From Sepiola atlantica (Eukaryota; Mollusca; Cephalopoda; Sepiida; Sepiolidae), in assembly GCA_963556195.1 (NCBI GenBank), contig OY744525.1, positions 27,984,769 to 28,048,768 on the forward strand: 64,000 nt of DNA. Direction: 5' to 3'. Within the stretch, counting starts at the first letter, position 1, and every line of letters starts with the position of its first letter. The translations under genes were made by a program, and so were the position numbers. The notes beneath the pieces were generated by a model that saw nothing but the letters and a program-made list of their open reading frames with translations, was not told the origin of the DNA and ran no database searches. Below, in pieces: positions 35,501 through 47,023 of this stretch.

Positions 35501-38500
35501 CCGACCTTGTGTCACATTTTACTTTGTGGGAGGAAGATAAATAGAACCGTCGTGATTAGGGTGCTGACTTATCAAATCGCACTTTCCGACCTTGTGTCAC
35601 ATTTTACTTTGTGGGAGGTAGATAAATAGAACCGTCGTGATTAGGGTGCTGACTTATCAAATCCCACTTTCCGACTTTGTGTCACATTTTACTTTGTGGG
35701 AGGAAGATGAATAGAACCGTCGTGATTAGGGTGCTGACTAATCAAATCGCACTTTCCGACCTTGTGTCACATTTTACTTTGTGGGAGGAAGATAAATAGA
35801 ACCGTCGTGATTAGGGTGCTGACTTATCAAATCGCACTTTCCGACCTTGTGTGACATTTTACTTTGTGGGAGGAAGATAAATAGAACCGTCGTGATTAGG
35901 GTGCTGACTTATCAAATCCCACTTTCCGACTTTGTGTCACATTTTACTTTGTGGGAGGAAGATGAATAGAACCGTCGTGATTAGGGTGCTGACTTATCAA
36001 ATCGCACTTTCCGACCTTGTGTCACATTTTACTTTGTGGGAGGTAGATAAATAGAACCGTCGTGATTAGGGTGCTGACTTATCAAATCCCACTTTCCGAC
36101 TTTGTGTCACATTTTACTTTGTGGGAGGAAGATGAATAGAACCGTCGTGATTAGGGTGCTGACTTATCAAATCCCACTTTCCGACTTTGTGTCACATTTT
36201 ACTTTGTGGGAGGAAGATGAATAGAACCGTCGTGATTAGGGTGCTGACTTATCAAATCGCACTTTCCGACCTTGTGTCACATTTTACTTTGTGGGAGGAA
36301 GATAAATAGAACCGTCGTGATTAGGGTGCTGACTTATCAAATCGCACTTTCCGACCTTGTGTCACATTTTACTTTGTGGGAGGTAGATAAATAGAACCGT
36401 CGTGATTAGGGTGCTGACTTATCAAATCCCACTTTCCGACTTTGTGTCACATTTTACTTTGTGGGAGGAAGATGAATAGAACCGTCGTGATTAGGGTGCT
36501 GACTAATCAAATCGCACTTTCCGACCTTGTGTCACATTTTACTTTGTGGGAGGAAGATAAATAGAACCGTCGTGATTAGGGTGCTGACTTATCAAATCGC
36601 ACTTTCCGACCTTGTGTCACATTTTACTTTGTGGGAGGAAGATAAATAGAACCGTCGTGATTAGGGTGCTGACTAATCAAATCGCACTTTCCGACCTTGT
36701 GTCACATTTTACTTTGTGGGAGGAAGATAAATAGAACCGTCGTGATTAGGGTGCTGACTTATCAAATCCCACTTTCCGACTTTGTGTCACATTTTACTTT
36801 GTGGGAGGAAGATGAATAGAACCGTCGTGATTAGGGTGCTGACTAATCAAATCGCACTTTCCGACCTTGTGTCACATTTTACTTTGTGGGAGGAAGATAA
36901 ATAGAACCGTCGTGATTAGGGTGCTGACTAATCAAATCGCACTTTCCGACCTTGTGTCACATTTTACTTTGTGGGAGGAAGATAAATAGAACCGTCGTGA
37001 TTAGGGTGCTGACTTATCAATTCCCACTTTCCGACTTTGTGTCACATTTTACTTTGTGGGAGGAAGATGAATAGAACCGTCGTGATTAGGGTGCTGACTA
37101 ATCAAATCGCACTTTCCGACCTTGTGTCACATTTTACTTTGTGGGAGGAAGATAAATAGAACCGTCGTGATTAGGGTGCTGACTTATCAAATCGCACTTT
37201 CCGACCTTGTGTCACATTTTACTTTGTGGGAGGAAGATAAATAGAACCGTCGTGATTAGGGTGCTGACTTATCAAATCCCACTTTCCGACTTTGTGTCAC
37301 ATTTTACTTTGTGGGAGGAAGATGAATAGAACCGTCGTGATTAGGGTGCTGACTAATCAAATCGCACTTTCCGACCTTGTGTCACATTTTACTTTGTGGG
37401 AGGAAGATAAATAGAACCGTCGTGATTAGGGTGCTGACTTATCAAATCGCACTTTCCGACCTTGTGTCACATTTTACTTTGTGGGAGGTAGATAAATAGA
37501 ACCGTCGTGATTAGGGTGCTGACTTATCAAATCGCACTTTCCGACCTTGTGTCACATTTTACTTTGTGGGAGGTAGATAAATAGAACCGTCGTGATTAGG
37601 GTGCTGACTTATCAAATCCCACTTTCCGACTTTGTGTCACATTTTACTTTGTGGGAGGAAGATGAATAGAACCGTCGTGATTAGGGTGCTGACTAATCAA
37701 ATCGCACTTTCCGACCTTGTGTCACATTTTACTTTGTGGGAGGAAGATAAATAGAACCGTCGTGATTAGGGTGCTGACTTATCAAATCGCACTTTCCGAC
37801 CTTGTGTCACATTTTACTTTGTGGGAGGAAGATAAATAGAACCGTCGTGATTAGGGTGCTGACTTATCAAATCCCACTTTCCGACTTTGTGTCACATTTT
37901 ACTTTGTGGGAGGAAGATGAATAGAACCGTCGTGATTAGGGTGCTGACTAATCAAATCGCACTTTCCGACCTTGTGTCACATTTTACTTTGTGGGAGGAA
38001 GATAAATAGAACCGTCGTGATTAGGGTGCTGACTTATCAAATCGCACTTTCCGACCTTGTGTCACATTTTACTTTGTGGGAGGTAGATAAATAGAACCGT
38101 CGTGATTAGGGTGCTGACTTATCAAATCCCACTTTCCGACTTTGTGTCACATTTTACTTTGTGGGAGGAAGATGAATAGAACCGTCGTGATTAGGGTGCT
38201 GACTAATCAAATCGCACTTTCCGACCTTGTGTCACATTTTACTTTGTGGGAGGTAGATAAATAGAACCGTCGTGATTAGGGTGCTGACTTATCAAATCGC
38301 ACTTTCCGACCTTGTGTCACATTTTACTTTGTGGGAGGAAGATGAATAGAACCGTCGTGATTAGGGTGCTGACTTATCAAATCCCACTTTCCGACCTTGT
38401 GTCACATTTTACTTTGTGGGAGGAAGATGAATAGAACCGTCGTGATTAGGGTGCTGACTAATCAAATCGCACTTTCCGACCTTGTGTCACATTTTACTTT

Positions 38501-39195
38501 GTGGGAGGAAGATGAATAGAACCGTCGTGATTAGGGTGCTGACTAATCAAATCGCACTTTCCGACCTTGTGTCACATTTTACTTTGTGGGAGGAAGATAA
38601 ATAGAACCGTCGTGATTAGGGTGCTGACTTATCAAATCGCACTTTCCGACCTTGTGTCACATTTTACTTTGTGGGAGGAAGATAAATAGAACCGTCGTGA
38701 TTAGGGTGCTGACTTATCAAATCCCACTTTCCGACCTTGTGTCACATTTTACTTTGTGGGAGGTAGATAAATAGAACCGTCGTGATTAGGGTGCTGACTA
38801 ATCAAATCGCACTTTCCGACCTTGTGTCACATTTTACTTTGTGGGAGGAAGATGAATAGAACCGTCGTGATTAGGGTGCTGACTAATCAAATCGCACTTT
38901 CCGACCTTGTGTCACATTTTACTTTGTGGGAGGTAGATAAATAGAACCGTCGTGATTAGGGTGCTGACTTATCAAATCGCACTTTCCGACCTTGTGTCAC
39001 ATTTTACTTTGTGGGAGGTAGATAAATAGAACCGTCGTGATTAGGGTGCTGACTTATCAAATCCCACTTTCCGACTTTGTGTCACATTTTACTTTGTGGG
39101 AGGAAGATAAATAGAACCGTCGTGATTAGGGTGCTGACTAATCAAATCGCACTTTCCGACCTTGTGTCACATTTTACTTTGTGGGAGGTAGATAA
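32561..39195. repeat. 85-bp satellite, 78 copies, trimeric higher-order repeat
   Basis: Unit: ATAGAACCGTCGTGATTAGG, GTGCTGACTTATCAAATCGC, ACTTTCCGACCTTGTGTCAC, ATTTTACTTTGTGGGAGGAA, GATAA. The phase is unbroken: unit starts at 32566, 35286 and 39111 are exact multiples of 85 apart, so 78 units carry no net indel. Three variants, told apart by TTATC/TAATC, CCC/CGC, GACTTT/GACCTT, GGAA/GGTA and GATGA/GATAA, alternate as a 255-bp trimer over most of the array, with irregular order beyond about 36.6 kb. Very low divergence shows recent homogenisation. Confidence 0.98.
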
Positions 39196-39196
39196 A

Positions 39197-39535
39197 TACT
39201 CGTTGTGATAAACACAAACTACTAATGCAATAAACCTTCAACATTACCGTGCCGTTTCCATCCATCTTTCACCTACTGCTTTCAGTGCCTACTCCATCTC
39301 ACTCCTGCACCAGCTTCCTGCAGTGCCAGCTCCAGCTCACTCCTACACAAGTTTCATCCACAGGGGTAACTTGTACTCGTTTTGTCAGCCATTACAGAAT
39401 AGAAGTCTTAAGTAATTTGTAATGGTATTCTTAGTATTGTCCGCACTGAGGATTGAACCTTCAACCTCACTTAGAACTGATTATTGTAGCTTAGCACTTT
39501 TATCCGTTGCGCTACGGGTCTTTATGCAAGGAGGT
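39197..39535 (-). mobile_element. tRNA-derived SINE
   Basis: Minus strand head: CGTAGCGCAACGGATAAAAG (A-box) and AGGTTCAATCCTCAGTGC (B-box), the same family as the head at 7712-7812. The body runs to about 39197, where the 3' side reads TTTATCACAACG, the same words as the edge of the family 3 foldbacks. It directly abuts the end of the 85-bp array. Confidence 0.65.
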
Positions 39536-39917
39536 GACACTTTACATTAAATTTACTAAACTGACTGAAGCACCTACTCAACAAACTGAAGCACCTGCTA
39601 AAGATTTAACAATTGTAAAAATAATGAAGTCTTTAGGTCTCGGTGTTGAGTATTCAATCACATTTATTTCGTCCGTCCTCTCGACTTATTCCCCAGTGGC
39701 CTCCATCCTGAATTCTATTTTTGCAATGATTTTATCATTTATGCTCAGTACCTGTTCATACCAGCATAAACGATTTTTCTTTACCTTTTTCTGAGATTAG
39801 CGTAACATTGTAACAGTGGCAAATATCAATATTTCGGACTTGGTCGAGACTGGTCAGACTCTATGAGCGATCGTCTTTCCGCTTCCTTCATCGAGGGTCA
39901 AAGTGGCATAAATTCAT
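39536..39917. other. Unique stretch, no gene seen
   Basis: A 95-codon frame (39507-39794) starts inside the SINE and has no domain I know. Otherwise nothing recognised. Confidence 0.4.
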
Positions 39918-40019
39918 AGTAAAAATAAAGAATTCAAAAAGTTCCTTAAACCCATGTTCTTGTACTAGTGTTCAGGGGATAGAGAATCCCAAACAGTGAC
40001 AATAGCAAATGCATCGTCT

Positions 40020-40190
40020 CAATATTCTATGCTTGTCTTTTTCATGCATTCTTTTATCACGTCCTCCCATGTTTTTCTCAGCTTTTCCCTCTGAACTGAA
40101 CCTGCTACCTAAACTGTTCTACGTCTACTAACCCAAGAACTCTCTTTCAACGTGGCCATACTATCAAAGTCTACTCTTCTGCACACTGGC
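40020..40190 (-). pseudogene. LINE ORF end, inverted piece (copy A)
   Basis: Reverse complement of the plus-strand LINE end at 40310-40490 (shared CATACTATCAAAGTCTACTC and AACCTGCTACCTAAACTGTT). It forms the left arm of a foldback around 40.19-40.31 kb. Confidence 0.7.
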
Positions 40191-40194
40191 GAGT

Positions 40195-40500
40195 GAGGGT
40201 TGAGGACATGTGTTGCATGGAGAGAAATGATATACAATGGATGAATTATGCGAATCTTAAAGACAGGTTTTGTTCTGATGATTTCAGAGGACGATTACAT
40301 CTGGACAGTCTAGGGAGATGTGTGCAGAAGAGTAGACTTTGATAGTATGGCCACATTGAAAGAATGCATGAGAGTTATTGGGTTAGTATATGTAGAATAG
40401 TTTAGGAAGCAGGTCCAGTTCACAGGGAAAGGCCAAGGAAAACATGGGAGGAAGTGATAAAAATGGACCTGAAGGATAAATAAAAACCTGGTCAGAGATA
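40195..40500 (+). pseudogene. LINE ORF C-terminal remnant (copy A)
   Basis: Plus strand reads, with stops, ERNDIQWMNYANLKDRF, DDFRGRLHLDSLGRC, YGHIERMHESYWVSIC and RERPRKTWEEVIKMDLKDK. The order 'YGH.ER......W' then 'RPRKTW..V...DLK' is the well-known end of many LINE ORFs after the reverse transcriptase. At least three in-frame stops make it dead. The same remnant, equally broken, is in copy B (45180-45480). Confidence 0.8.
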
Positions 40501-41924
40501 GGTTGGTTTGAAATTCAATTTCTTTATACCGTCCAACACATGCCAGAATGTTAAACAGAATATGATGATGATGTAAGGAGTAATCAAAATTGTATCTTTG
40601 TAACAATTATGACTTTGTTTTTATTTGTTAATACTGTGTACTTTGGGGCAGGTCTACTATGCAACTTAAGCATCAGGACTGTTAATATGAATGGCCTACA
40701 GACAGGATTTATCAGTGCAGAATTCAATTGGCATATTATTATAAGGCCATGCAACAAAGAAGCACTTACAGTCATTGCCAGCAATAATTCTTGTGGTGTA
40801 ACTGTTACGTCTGGATGTTTATACGTTATCGGTTCAATTACAACTCAAAATATTGGAAATACGAAGTAGAACCTTTAACAGATTTATTTAGCAAACACAC
40901 TGATTGAATTGAAATGTAGAAAAACCGCTGAATGCGAGATGCTTGTTTGATCGTGAGAGCCGTTCTGTTTACTTTTCACTGTCCTCGCAGACAACTCCAA
41001 TTATCCAAGGCCGATAACTCTTTTCTTTGGTCCAAGGGAAATCACTCGATTTTGTTTCGTTAGGTTGGCCTAACAGTAACGTAATCACTCAATTAATATC
41101 TTATTCTTTATCTGTGTAATACAAAGTGAAAGGGAGACAACACAACTTTTCATTTATCGTTGGTGCAAAACTTGCTTCCCTTTGTAGAAAAACAAAATGG
41201 TTATAAAAAAAAATGCTTTTGTTTTGTTCAAGACATTACCAAATGTACTTTAGCAATTTATTTCAGCCTCCATCTCTTCTGAACTGTTTTTTTGTCTGCT
41301 AGCTTTCTTCTGCTTGAGTGGTGTGCCTGTCTGCCAGTCGCTTATTCCTCGGTGACAGAAAAAAATAACCTGCTAAATAAGATTTGTTTACATCATCTGA
41401 CGTCAGCTCTGCTGTTAATGTCTTCAACCTGATTTCCACTCACAGCTTTTTCCAGACATTAACATTCTCCTATAAAACATGCTTTCTACCTACTGACTTA
41501 CATTACAGACAAAGGAATGTTTCCACATGGTCATTTCTTTCTAAAATAATTTTTTGTTTTCTAGTCTTCATTTTGATCTTAAATTCATCTTCCGACTGTA
41601 GTATTTCTTATGTCTTCTTCCTCCTCCTCCTTCTTCTTTTATGAGTCATACATGTATATTGTTGGATATCGATCACCAAAACAACCTTTCTAATCGCACT
41701 GGGAACAACATAAACAGGAAATACATCCGGTGGCTGAACAAGACAAAGATGTCAGCTGCATAAATTGGAATTAAATACATCTGTTAACTAAAAATAAACA
41801 ATAGGTAGCTGCCTAAACATCACGTGGTGTGGTGACATGCTAGACTGGGCGTGGTACCGTTTGTAAATCCTAAAAATACGTCAAGTTCCGGGATCGCATA
41901 AATATAAGTGGAGGGTGTGTAGCA

Positions 41925-42116
41925 GTTTCCTACAAGCCGCCATATTGTTTAAATATCAATGACTTCTTAGCTGCCTTCTGATTGGTTCAGGCAAACTACT
42001 TTCTCCTTGGCTTGACCAATCAGTGGCCTTCTTTTAGGCGAATCTCGGATGGCTAGCATAATTATATAAACACGTGACTGCCATCCGCCCGTCCTCTTTT
42101 ACTTCTATGGCACGAG
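41925..42116. promoter_or_regulatory. Promoter-like cluster (YY1-, CCAAT- and TATA-like sites)
   Basis: Contains AAGCCGCCATATTG (a YY1-like site on the minus strand), CTGATTGGTT and GACCAATCAG (two CCAAT boxes in opposite orientation, ~45 bp apart), CACGTG, and TTATATAAA near 42062, followed by a pyrimidine-rich stretch and ATG at 42108. Opposed CCAAT boxes are typical of animal promoters, including bidirectional ones. Copy B keeps the YY1 and CCAAT sites but lacks 42027-42116, so it has no TATA box. No intact gene follows, so this may be a relic, for example of a transposon promoter. Confidence 0.4.
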
Positions 42117-42219
42117 AAAACACTTCTCCCTCTTTCGTTCTTTTGCACTGCCAAACACACGTCCTCCCTCTCTGGGGACACAACAGACATTTTCCCGGGC
42201 CTTTTGGCCCTGGGTTCGA

Positions 42220-42296
42220 TAATATCAAGTCCACGTGTGTTGAAGCAGTAGCCATTGCCAAAATGGCTACTGCTTCAACACGTGGACTTGATATTA
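42220..42296. repeat. ~36-bp-arm palindrome
   Basis: Left arm from 42220 (AATATCAAGTCCACGTGTGT, TGAAGCAGTAGCCATT) pairs with the right arm to 42296, with a ~6-base loop and a 2-base indel. Copy B has the same palindrome at about 47128-47203. The right half-arm CACGTGGACTTGATATTACG recurs alone at about 43083 and 43395. Confidence 0.9.
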
Positions 42297-42889
42297 CGGA
42301 CACACATACTTACATACACATATGGACGCGTCCTGACACCAGCTGGGGGGGGGGGGGGCTAAAATATGCCAAGTTCCAGGGTCGCATGAATGTATGTCTA
42401 CTACAATTACTATATTTATTAAAAATGTTTATTCTTTGTGAGAATGCGATTTGAAATTAATCCTAATGTTTAATCCAACCATTTAATTTAGTGCAAATTT
42501 CCTTGGAAAAAGAATTGTTGAAATTTACTTATTGATTTGTCAATTTTTTAATGTTCTTTTTATCTTCACAATTGTTAATAGAGAATTTATATAATAATTT
42601 ATAATCTGTTTACTACTAAACTTCTGGGGGTTGGTTGTTTTCTTTTACGGCATATCAACCCTTTTCGGGTTATTTAATGCCGAATCCGGTCATTTTGGCA
42701 AAAGTTTTTATGCTTAAAATTCTTTATATCTTCAAATAGTATTTGGTTTGCGTGTTTTGTTTTACGGCATATCAACCCCTTTCGGGCTATTTCATGTTGA
42801 ATCCGGTCATTTTGGTAAAAGTTTTTCGGAGGGTAGAGGAAGGGAAAGGGGTTGATGGAAATTGTTTTTTGTTTTTGGCTTTGCAGAAT

Positions 42890-43395
42890 AATTGATGTTT
42901 TTTTTTTCGTGTGTATACATGTGTACACATGTGTGTATAAATGAGTACACCTGTGTGCACACATGTGTGTATACATGTGTACACATGTGTGCATACATGA
43001 GTATACACCTGAGTACACACGTGTACACACGTGTACACACGAGTATACACATGAATACACACGTTTACACACGAGTATACACACGTGGACTTGATATTAC
43101 GGACACATGTGTGTACACATGTGTGTATACATCAGTATACGCGTGTATACATGAGTATACACATGAGTACACGCGTGTACACATGAGTACACACATGAAT
43201 ACACGCGTGTACACATGAGTGTACACATGAGTGTCCACATGAGTACACGCGTGTATACATGAGTATACACATGAGTACACGCGTGTACACGCGTGTACAC
43301 ACGTGCACACATGAGTATACACATGAGTACACACGTGTACACACGTGTACACACGAGTATACACATGAATACACACGTGTACACACGAGTATATA
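42890..43395. repeat. Alternating purine-pyrimidine GTAC/ACAC array 1
   Basis: About 500 bp of ACACATGTGTACACATGAGT-like words, almost all alternating purine-pyrimidine and locally self-complementary. Interrupted near 43082 by a copy of the palindrome half-arm. The frames read on both strands (Cys-Thr-His-Val-Tyr repeats) are artefacts. Confidence 0.92.
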
Positions 43396-43990
43396 CACGT
43401 GGACTTGATATTACGGACACACATACTTACATACACATATGGACGCGTCCTGACACCAGCTGGGAGGGGTGGCTAAAATATGTCAAGTTCCAGGGTCGCA
43501 TGAATGTATGTCTACTACAATTACTATATTTATTAAAAATGTTGATTCTTTGTGAGAATGCGATTTGAAATTAATCCTAATGTTTAATCCAACCATTTAA
43601 TTTAGTGCAAATTTCCTTGGAAAAAGAATTGTTGAAATTTACTTATTGATTTGTCAATTTTTTAATGTTCTTTTTATCTTCACAATTGTTAATAGAGAAT
43701 TTATATAATAATTTATAATCTGTTTACTACTAAACTTCTGGGGGTTGGTTGTTTTCTTTTACGGCATATCAACCCTTTTCGGGTTATTTAATTCCGAATC
43801 CGGTCATGTTGGCAAAAGTTTTATGCTTAAAATTCTTTATAACTTCAAATGTTTATTCATAGTATTTTGTTTGCGTGTTTTGTTTTACGGCATATCAACC
43901 CGTTTCGGGCTATTTCATGCTGAATCCGGTCATTTTGGTAAAAGTTTTTCGGGGGGATAGGGGTTGAGGGAAATTGTTTTTTGTTTTTGG
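43388..43990. repeat. Partial copy of the duplication (copy A')
   Basis: Matches 42284-42890: palindrome half-arm, ATACTTACATACACATATGG, the 'GGCATATCAACCC' pair and the run-out GGCTTTGCAGAATGATTGAT. So the region between the palindrome and the array was duplicated together with array material. Confidence 0.88.
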
Positions 43991-44240
43991 CTTTGCAGAA
44001 TGATTGATGTTTTATTGTCTTTTCCTGTGTACACATGTGTGTATACATGAGTACACATGTGTGTATACATAAGTACACGCGTGTACACAATTGTAAATAG
44101 AGAATTTATATAATAATTTATAATCTGTTTACTACTAAACTCTTGGGGGTTGGTTGTTTACTTTTACGGCACATCAAATATTATTTAATGCCGAATCCTG
44201 TCATTTTGGCAAAAGTTTTCATGCTTAAATTTTTTTTTAC
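43991..44240. repeat. Short array plus truncated repeat
   Basis: A ~65-bp piece of GTAC/ACAC array (44028-44092) joins a third, truncated copy of ATTGT(T/A)AATAGAGAATTTAT...GGCA(C/T)ATCAA at 44092-44235, which is cut again by array 2. Confidence 0.8.
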
Positions 44241-44815
44241 ATGTGTACGCCTGTATACATACATGAGTACACATGTGTGTACAAGTGTACACTCATGTGT
44301 ACACGCGTGTACTCATGTGTACACTCATGTGTACACGCGTGTACTCATGTATACACGTGTGTGTACACATGAGTACACGCGTGTACTCATGTGTACATGA
44401 GTACACGCGTGTACACATGAGTGTACATATGAGTACACGCGTGTACACATGAGTGTACACATGTGTACACGCGTGTACTCATGTATACACGTGTGTGTAC
44501 ACATGAGTACACGCGTGTACTCAAGTGTACACTTATGTGTACACGCGTGTAATCATGTGTACACGCATGTGTACACTCATGTATACACATGTATACTCAT
44601 GTGTACACTCATGTGTACACGCGTGTACTCATGTGTACACGCATGTGTACACTCATGTATACACATGTGTACTCATGTATACACACACGTGTACACGCGT
44701 GTACTCATGTGTACACTCATGTGTACACGCGTGTACTCATGTATACACACATGTGTACACGTGTGTACTCATGTATACACACATGTGTACACATGTGTAC
44801 ACATGTATACACACA
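44240..44815. repeat. Alternating purine-pyrimidine GTAC/ACAC array 2
   Basis: About 575 bp of GTACTCATGTGTACACGCGT-type words. Same base style as array 1 but in reverse reading, since array 2 is followed by an inverted copy of the segment that precedes array 1. Confidence 0.92.
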
Positions 44816-44817
44816 TA

Positions 44818-44925
44818 AATTATTCTGCAAAGACAAAAACAATTTACCTCAACCCCTTTCCCTCCCTCTAACCCTCCGAAAAACTTTTACCAAAATGACC
44901 GGATTCAGCATGAAATAGTAAAAAT
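44818..44925 (-). repeat. Inverted copy of 42790-42895
   Basis: Reverse complement of TTCATG(T/C)TGAATCCGGTCAT through GGCTTTGCAGAATAATT. With 42790-42895 it forms a ~2-kb inverted repeat that encloses both arrays and copy A'. Confidence 0.9.
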
Positions 44926-45179
44926 CAAGAATTCCAAAAGTTCCTAATAACTCATGTTCTTGTACTAGTGTTCAGGGGGATAGAGAATCCCAAACAGTGA
45001 CAATAGCAAATGTATCGTCTCAATATTCTATGCTTGTCGTTTTCATGCATTCTTTTATCACTTTCTCCAGGTTTTTCTCAGCCCTTCCCTATGAACTGAA
45101 CCTGCTACCTAAACTGTTCTACGTCTACTAACCCAAGAACTCTCTTTCAACGTGGCCATACTATCAAACTTGTGCACAC

Positions 45180-45480
45180 TGGCGAGTGAGGGTTGAGGAC
45201 ATGTGTTGCATGGAGAGAAATGATATACAATGGATGAATTATGCGAATCTTAAAGACAGGTTTTGTTCTGATGACTTCAGAGGACGATTACATCTGGACA
45301 GTCTAGGGAGATGTGTGCAGAAGAGTAGACTTTGATAGTATGGCCACATTGAAAGAATGCATGAGAGTTATTGGGTTAGTATATGTAGAATAGTTTAGGA
45401 AGCAGGTTCAGTTCAGAGAAAGGCCAAGGAAAACATGGGAGGAAGTGATAAAAATGGATATGAAGGATAAATAAAAACCT
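45180..45480 (+). pseudogene. LINE ORF C-terminal remnant (copy B)
   Basis: Same remnant as 40195-40500, with the same stops and the RERPRKTWEEVIKMD motif (first R from a shortened GTTCAGAGAAAGG). Stops shared by both copies show the LINE was dead before the segment duplicated. Confidence 0.8.
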
Positions 45481-46924
45481 GGTCAGAGATAGGTTGGTTT
45501 TAAATTTAATTTCTTAAAGCCGTTCAACACATGCCAGAATGTTAAACAGAATATGATGATTATGTACGGAGTAATCAAAATTGTATCTTTGTAAAAATTA
45601 TGACTTTGTTTTTATTTGTTAATACTGTGTACTTTGGGGCAGGTCTACTATGCAACTTAAGCATCAGGACTGTTAACATGAATGGCCCACAGACAGGATT
45701 TATCAGTGCAGAATTCAATTGGCATATTATTATAAGGCCATACAACAAAGAAGCACTTACAGTCATTGCCAGCAATAATTCTTGTGGTGCAACTGTTACG
45801 TCTGGATGTTTATACGTTATCGGTTCAATTACAACTCAAAAAATTGGAAGTACGAAGTAGAACCATTAACAGATTTATTTAGCAAACACACTGATTGAAT
45901 TGAAATGTAGAAAAACCGCTGAATGCGAGATGCTTGTTTGATCATGATAGCTGTTCTGTTTATTTTTCACTGTTCTCGCAGACAACTCCAATTATCCAAG
46001 AGCGATAACTCTTTTCTTTGGTCCCAGGGAAATAACTCGATTTTGTTTCGTTTGGTTGGCCTAACAGTAACGTAATCACTCAATTAATCTCTTATTCTTT
46101 ATCTGTGTAATACAAAGTGAAAGGGAGACAACACAACTTTTCATTCATCGTTGGTGCAAAACTTGCTTCCCTTTGTAGAAAAACAAAATGGTTATAAAAA
46201 AAAATGCTTTTAATTGTTTTGTTCAAGACATTCACAAATGTACTTTAGCAATTTATTTCAGCCTCCATCTCTTCTGAACTGTTTTTTTTTGTCTGCTAGC
46301 TTCCTTCTGCTTGAGTGGTGTGCCTGTCTGGCAGTCGCTTATTCCTCGGTGACAGAAAAAAATAACCTGCTAAATAAGATTTGTTTACATCATCTGACGT
46401 CAGCTCTGCTGTTAATGTCTTCAACCTGATTTCCACTCACAGCTTTTTCCAGACATTAACATTCTCCTATAAAACATGCTTTCTACCTACTGACTTACAT
46501 TACAGACAAAGGAATGTTTCCACATGGTCATTTCTTTCTAAAATAATTTTTTGTTTTCTAGTCTTTATTTTGATCTTAAATTCATCTTCCGACTGTAGTA
46601 TTTCTTATGTCTTCTTCCTCCTCCTCCTTCTTCTTTTATGAGTCATACATGTATATTGTTGGATATCGATCACCAAAACAACCTTTCTAATCGCACTGGG
46701 AACAACATAAACAGGAAATACATCCGGTGGCTGAACAAGACAAAGATGTCAGCTGCATAAATTGGAATTAAATACATCTGTTAACTAAAAATGAACAATA
46801 GGTAGCTGTCTAAACATCACGTGGTGTGGTGACATGCTAGAATGGGCGTGGTAGCGTTTGTAAATCCTAAAAATACGTCAAGTTCCAGGATCGCATAAAT
46901 ATAAGTGGAGGGTGTGTAGCAGTT

Positions 46925-47023
46925 TCCTACAAGCCGCCATATTGTTTAAATATCAATGACTTCTTAGCTGCCTGCTGATTGGTTCAGGCAAACTACTTTC
47001 TCCTTGGCTTGACCAATCAGTGG
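46925..47023. promoter_or_regulatory. Promoter-like cluster, copy B (TATA part deleted)
   Basis: Keeps AAGCCGCCATATTG, CTGATTGGTT and GACCAATCAG. The next bases jump straight to AAAACACTTCTCCC, lacking the TATATAAA and CACGTG seen in copy A. Confidence 0.35.

Larger units (their letters stand above)
39918..42912. repeat. Segmental duplication, copy A
   Basis: About 3.0 kb, repeated at 44917-47830 with only scattered substitutions and a few indels. Contents in order: inverted LINE ends, a chance 86-codon frame, CCAAT/YY1/TATA-like promoter elements, an imperfect palindrome, and two ~110-bp 'GGCATATCAACCC' repeats. It ends in a short GTGTACAC stretch. Confidence 0.9.

Noticed and set aside
32561..39195. 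Centromeric satellite
   Set aside because: Higher-order structure is suggestive, but the array is only 6.6 kb, sits inside a Helitron unit, and the unit is not nucleosome-sized; no evidence for centromere function.
39421..39535. Functional tRNA genes (also at 4681, 7712 and 63824)
   Set aside because: A- and B-boxes are present but acceptor and anticodon arms do not pair properly; they are SINE heads.
42674..44871. Cys/Thr/His/Val/Tyr-repeat proteins on both strands
   Set aside because: Direct read-out of the GTAC/ACAC alternating arrays in every frame.
40609..45860. 86-codon frame present in both copies of the duplication (40609-40869 and 45600-45860)
   Set aside because: The two copies differ at six bases in the frame, of which five change the amino acid, so there is no sign of protein-level selection. 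No domain recognised.
41384..46641. 86-codon frame with identical protein in both copies (41384-41644 and 46381-46641)
   Set aside because: Identity reflects recent duplication; the Phe/Leu/Ser-rich sequence lacks any domain or context.
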